A DNA stretch of 8,202 bases from Bacteroidales bacterium (lineage in GTDB: Bacteria; Bacteroidota; Bacteroidia; Bacteroidales; Bacteroidaceae). Shown here in pieces: positions 7,633 to 8,202 of this stretch. The notes beneath the pieces are model-generated. The model was given only the letters and a program-made list of their open reading frames with translations, was not told the DNA's origin and searched no databases. A program made the position numbers and the translations under genes. Position 1 is the first letter of the stretch; each line of letters begins with the position of its first letter. The DNA is taken from assembly GCA_004555425.1 (NCBI GenBank), contig SFID01000121.1, positions 1 through 8,202 on the forward strand, given 5' to 3'.

Positions 7633-7685
7633 GTAACGTGAAAGTACCGCACCTTGATTGCCAAGGTGTGGTACTTTCACGTTAC
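7633..7685. repeat. 24-bp near-perfect palindrome with 5-nt loop
   Basis: The arms 7633-7656 and 7662-7685 are complementary at every position if one G-U pair is allowed; the loop is ATTGC. It stands 76 bp after the fcl stop and ends seven bases before the GGTAACTACT repeat. The stability suggests an mRNA 3' end or a transcription block for fcl, but there is no T run, so a classic intrinsic terminator is not shown. It could also be an intergenic palindromic repeat. Confidence 0.7.
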
Positions 7686-7692
7686 TCGAAAT

Positions 7693-8202
7693 GGTAACTA
7701 CTCAGGTCGTTCCAGAATGCGAGTCAATGTAGCTCGCGTTGCTCAAGGCTTGTATCAGATATGAAAGACAAAAACCAGTATAAACCCCTTGAAGAGTCTG
7801 GGGGCTTCGCCCTGGTGTTTGGGTTTCGGCCGGGTCTTATAAGAGCAAGCTCTTAACGCCCCATCCGAAACCCAAACTCCACCTTCTTTCAGAAGGCCTT
7901 CAGCCTCTTCAAGGTGATAAACAGGAAATAAACACATTTTCCTCGGAAGAGGTGCATCGTCCCGTTGTGTACTTCCATTAGTTTTCGATGATGATTTCAG
8001 CCGGATGGGGTTTATTTCCTGTTTATCGCCTTGTGCTTGATGCAAAACCCGATAGGGTGATGCTGTGACTGACTAGAAATCACTGAGCTTGCTCAGGGAT
8101 TTTCTGACAGACACGGCATCAAATGTCTCGCCAGAGACATTTTGCATCAAGTGCAAGGGGTTTTTTAGGTTTTTGTTTTATCAGTGGCCACAGGATTTTT
8201 GT
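7693..8202. repeat. Structured repeat element sharing its end with the 177-445 element; right end beyond window
   Basis: It begins with GGTAACTACTCAGGTCGTTC, and 24 bases are identical to the left tip of the 177-445 element. GCGAGTCAA follows in both. In this copy AATGCGAG (7716-7723) can also pair with CTCGCGTT (7733-7740). The element then continues into a large fold (7768-8176). The matching inverted end, AGTAGTTACC, is not reached before the window stops, so the element is cut off here. There is no credible coding sequence: the 96-codon minus-strand frame at 7755-8045 is set by the hairpin arms. It is most likely a longer member of the same repeat family or an element that carries a structured RNA. 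Confidence 0.6.
7768..8176 (+). ncRNA. Candidate large structured RNA (or DNA cruciform) with a perfect four-way junction
   Basis: The closing helix is 7768-7776 with 8168-8176 and, after a short internal loop, 7782-7788 with 8157-8163. Arm I is 7789-7796 with 7905-7912; above it a 13-bp stem (7817-7829 with 7865-7877) leads to an AAGAG/CTCTT hairpin. Arm II is 7913-7933 with 8010-8030, 21 bp with one G-U, and contains a CCTC-GGAA-GAGG GNRA-loop hairpin. Arm III is 8031-8047 with 8140-8156, 17 bp with two G-U. It opens into CCC-GATA-GGG, a 10-bp stem (8058-8067 with 8112-8121) that leads to a CTGAG-CTTG-CTCAG hairpin, and TGTCTC-GCCA-GAGACA. The four helices abut with no unpaired base. I recognise no known RNA family. 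No promoter of the TAnnTTTG type is evident, so transcription is unproven. The strand is given as plus only because the tetraloops read well there. Confidence 0.5.

Noticed and set aside
177..7730. Composite transposon formed by the two flanking repeat elements
   Set aside because: No transposase is present, the flanked genes are core housekeeping genes, and the elements differ in internal structure.
7755..8045. 96-codon minus-strand reading frame over the structured element
   Set aside because: Its sequence is dictated by paired hairpin arms, it has no recognisable domain or start signals, and it covers only part of the four-way fold.
7758..8202. Group II intron, ROOL, GOLLD or HEARO RNA as the identity of the structured element
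   Set aside because: Overall size and branching are suggestive, but I found no GTGYG start, domain V triad or other diagnostic motif, so naming a family is not justified.

Overview
The window looks like a chromosomal piece from a Bacteroidetes genome, most likely Prevotellaceae or a close Bacteroidales relative. The reasons are the long single-chain PurL with a typical Bacteroidales N-terminus, the enlarged GDP-L-fucose synthase of this phylum, promoter elements of the TAnnTTTG type, and two of three genes lacking a Shine-Dalgarno sequence. Genus is not secure. The genes are GC-rich and the gene-free flanks are AT-rich.

Layout. Positions 1-887 are gene-poor. They hold a short tandem repeat (27-70), a 269-bp long-hairpin repeat (177-445), and a probable small RNA on the minus strand (about 574-690) with its own promoter and terminator. 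The purL promoter lies just before purL. Positions 888-7556 carry three intact plus-strand housekeeping or sugar-nucleotide genes: purL (de novo purine synthesis), nadB (first step of NAD synthesis) and fcl (last step of GDP-L-fucose synthesis). The purL-nadB gap is 67 bp and contains a CG-repeat hairpin and a clear Shine-Dalgarno. The nadB-fcl gap holds a terminator-like hairpin. The three genes belong to different pathways, so shared transcription would be read-through rather than one functional unit.

Positions 7557-8202 contain no convincing gene but are dense in secondary structure. There are two related hairpins and then a second, longer element that starts with the same terminal motif as the 177-445 repeat. 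Its core (about 7768-8176) folds by hand into a perfect four-way junction: one closing helix and three arms of 8, 21 and 17 bp, with no unpaired base at the junction. Several arms carry G-U wobbles and GNRA- or CUUG-type tetraloops. It probably runs past the window edge. This element, and its link to the repeat at 177-445, is the most unusual thing in the window. Whether it acts as RNA, as a DNA cruciform, or is only a non-autonomous mobile repeat cannot be decided from the sequence alone.
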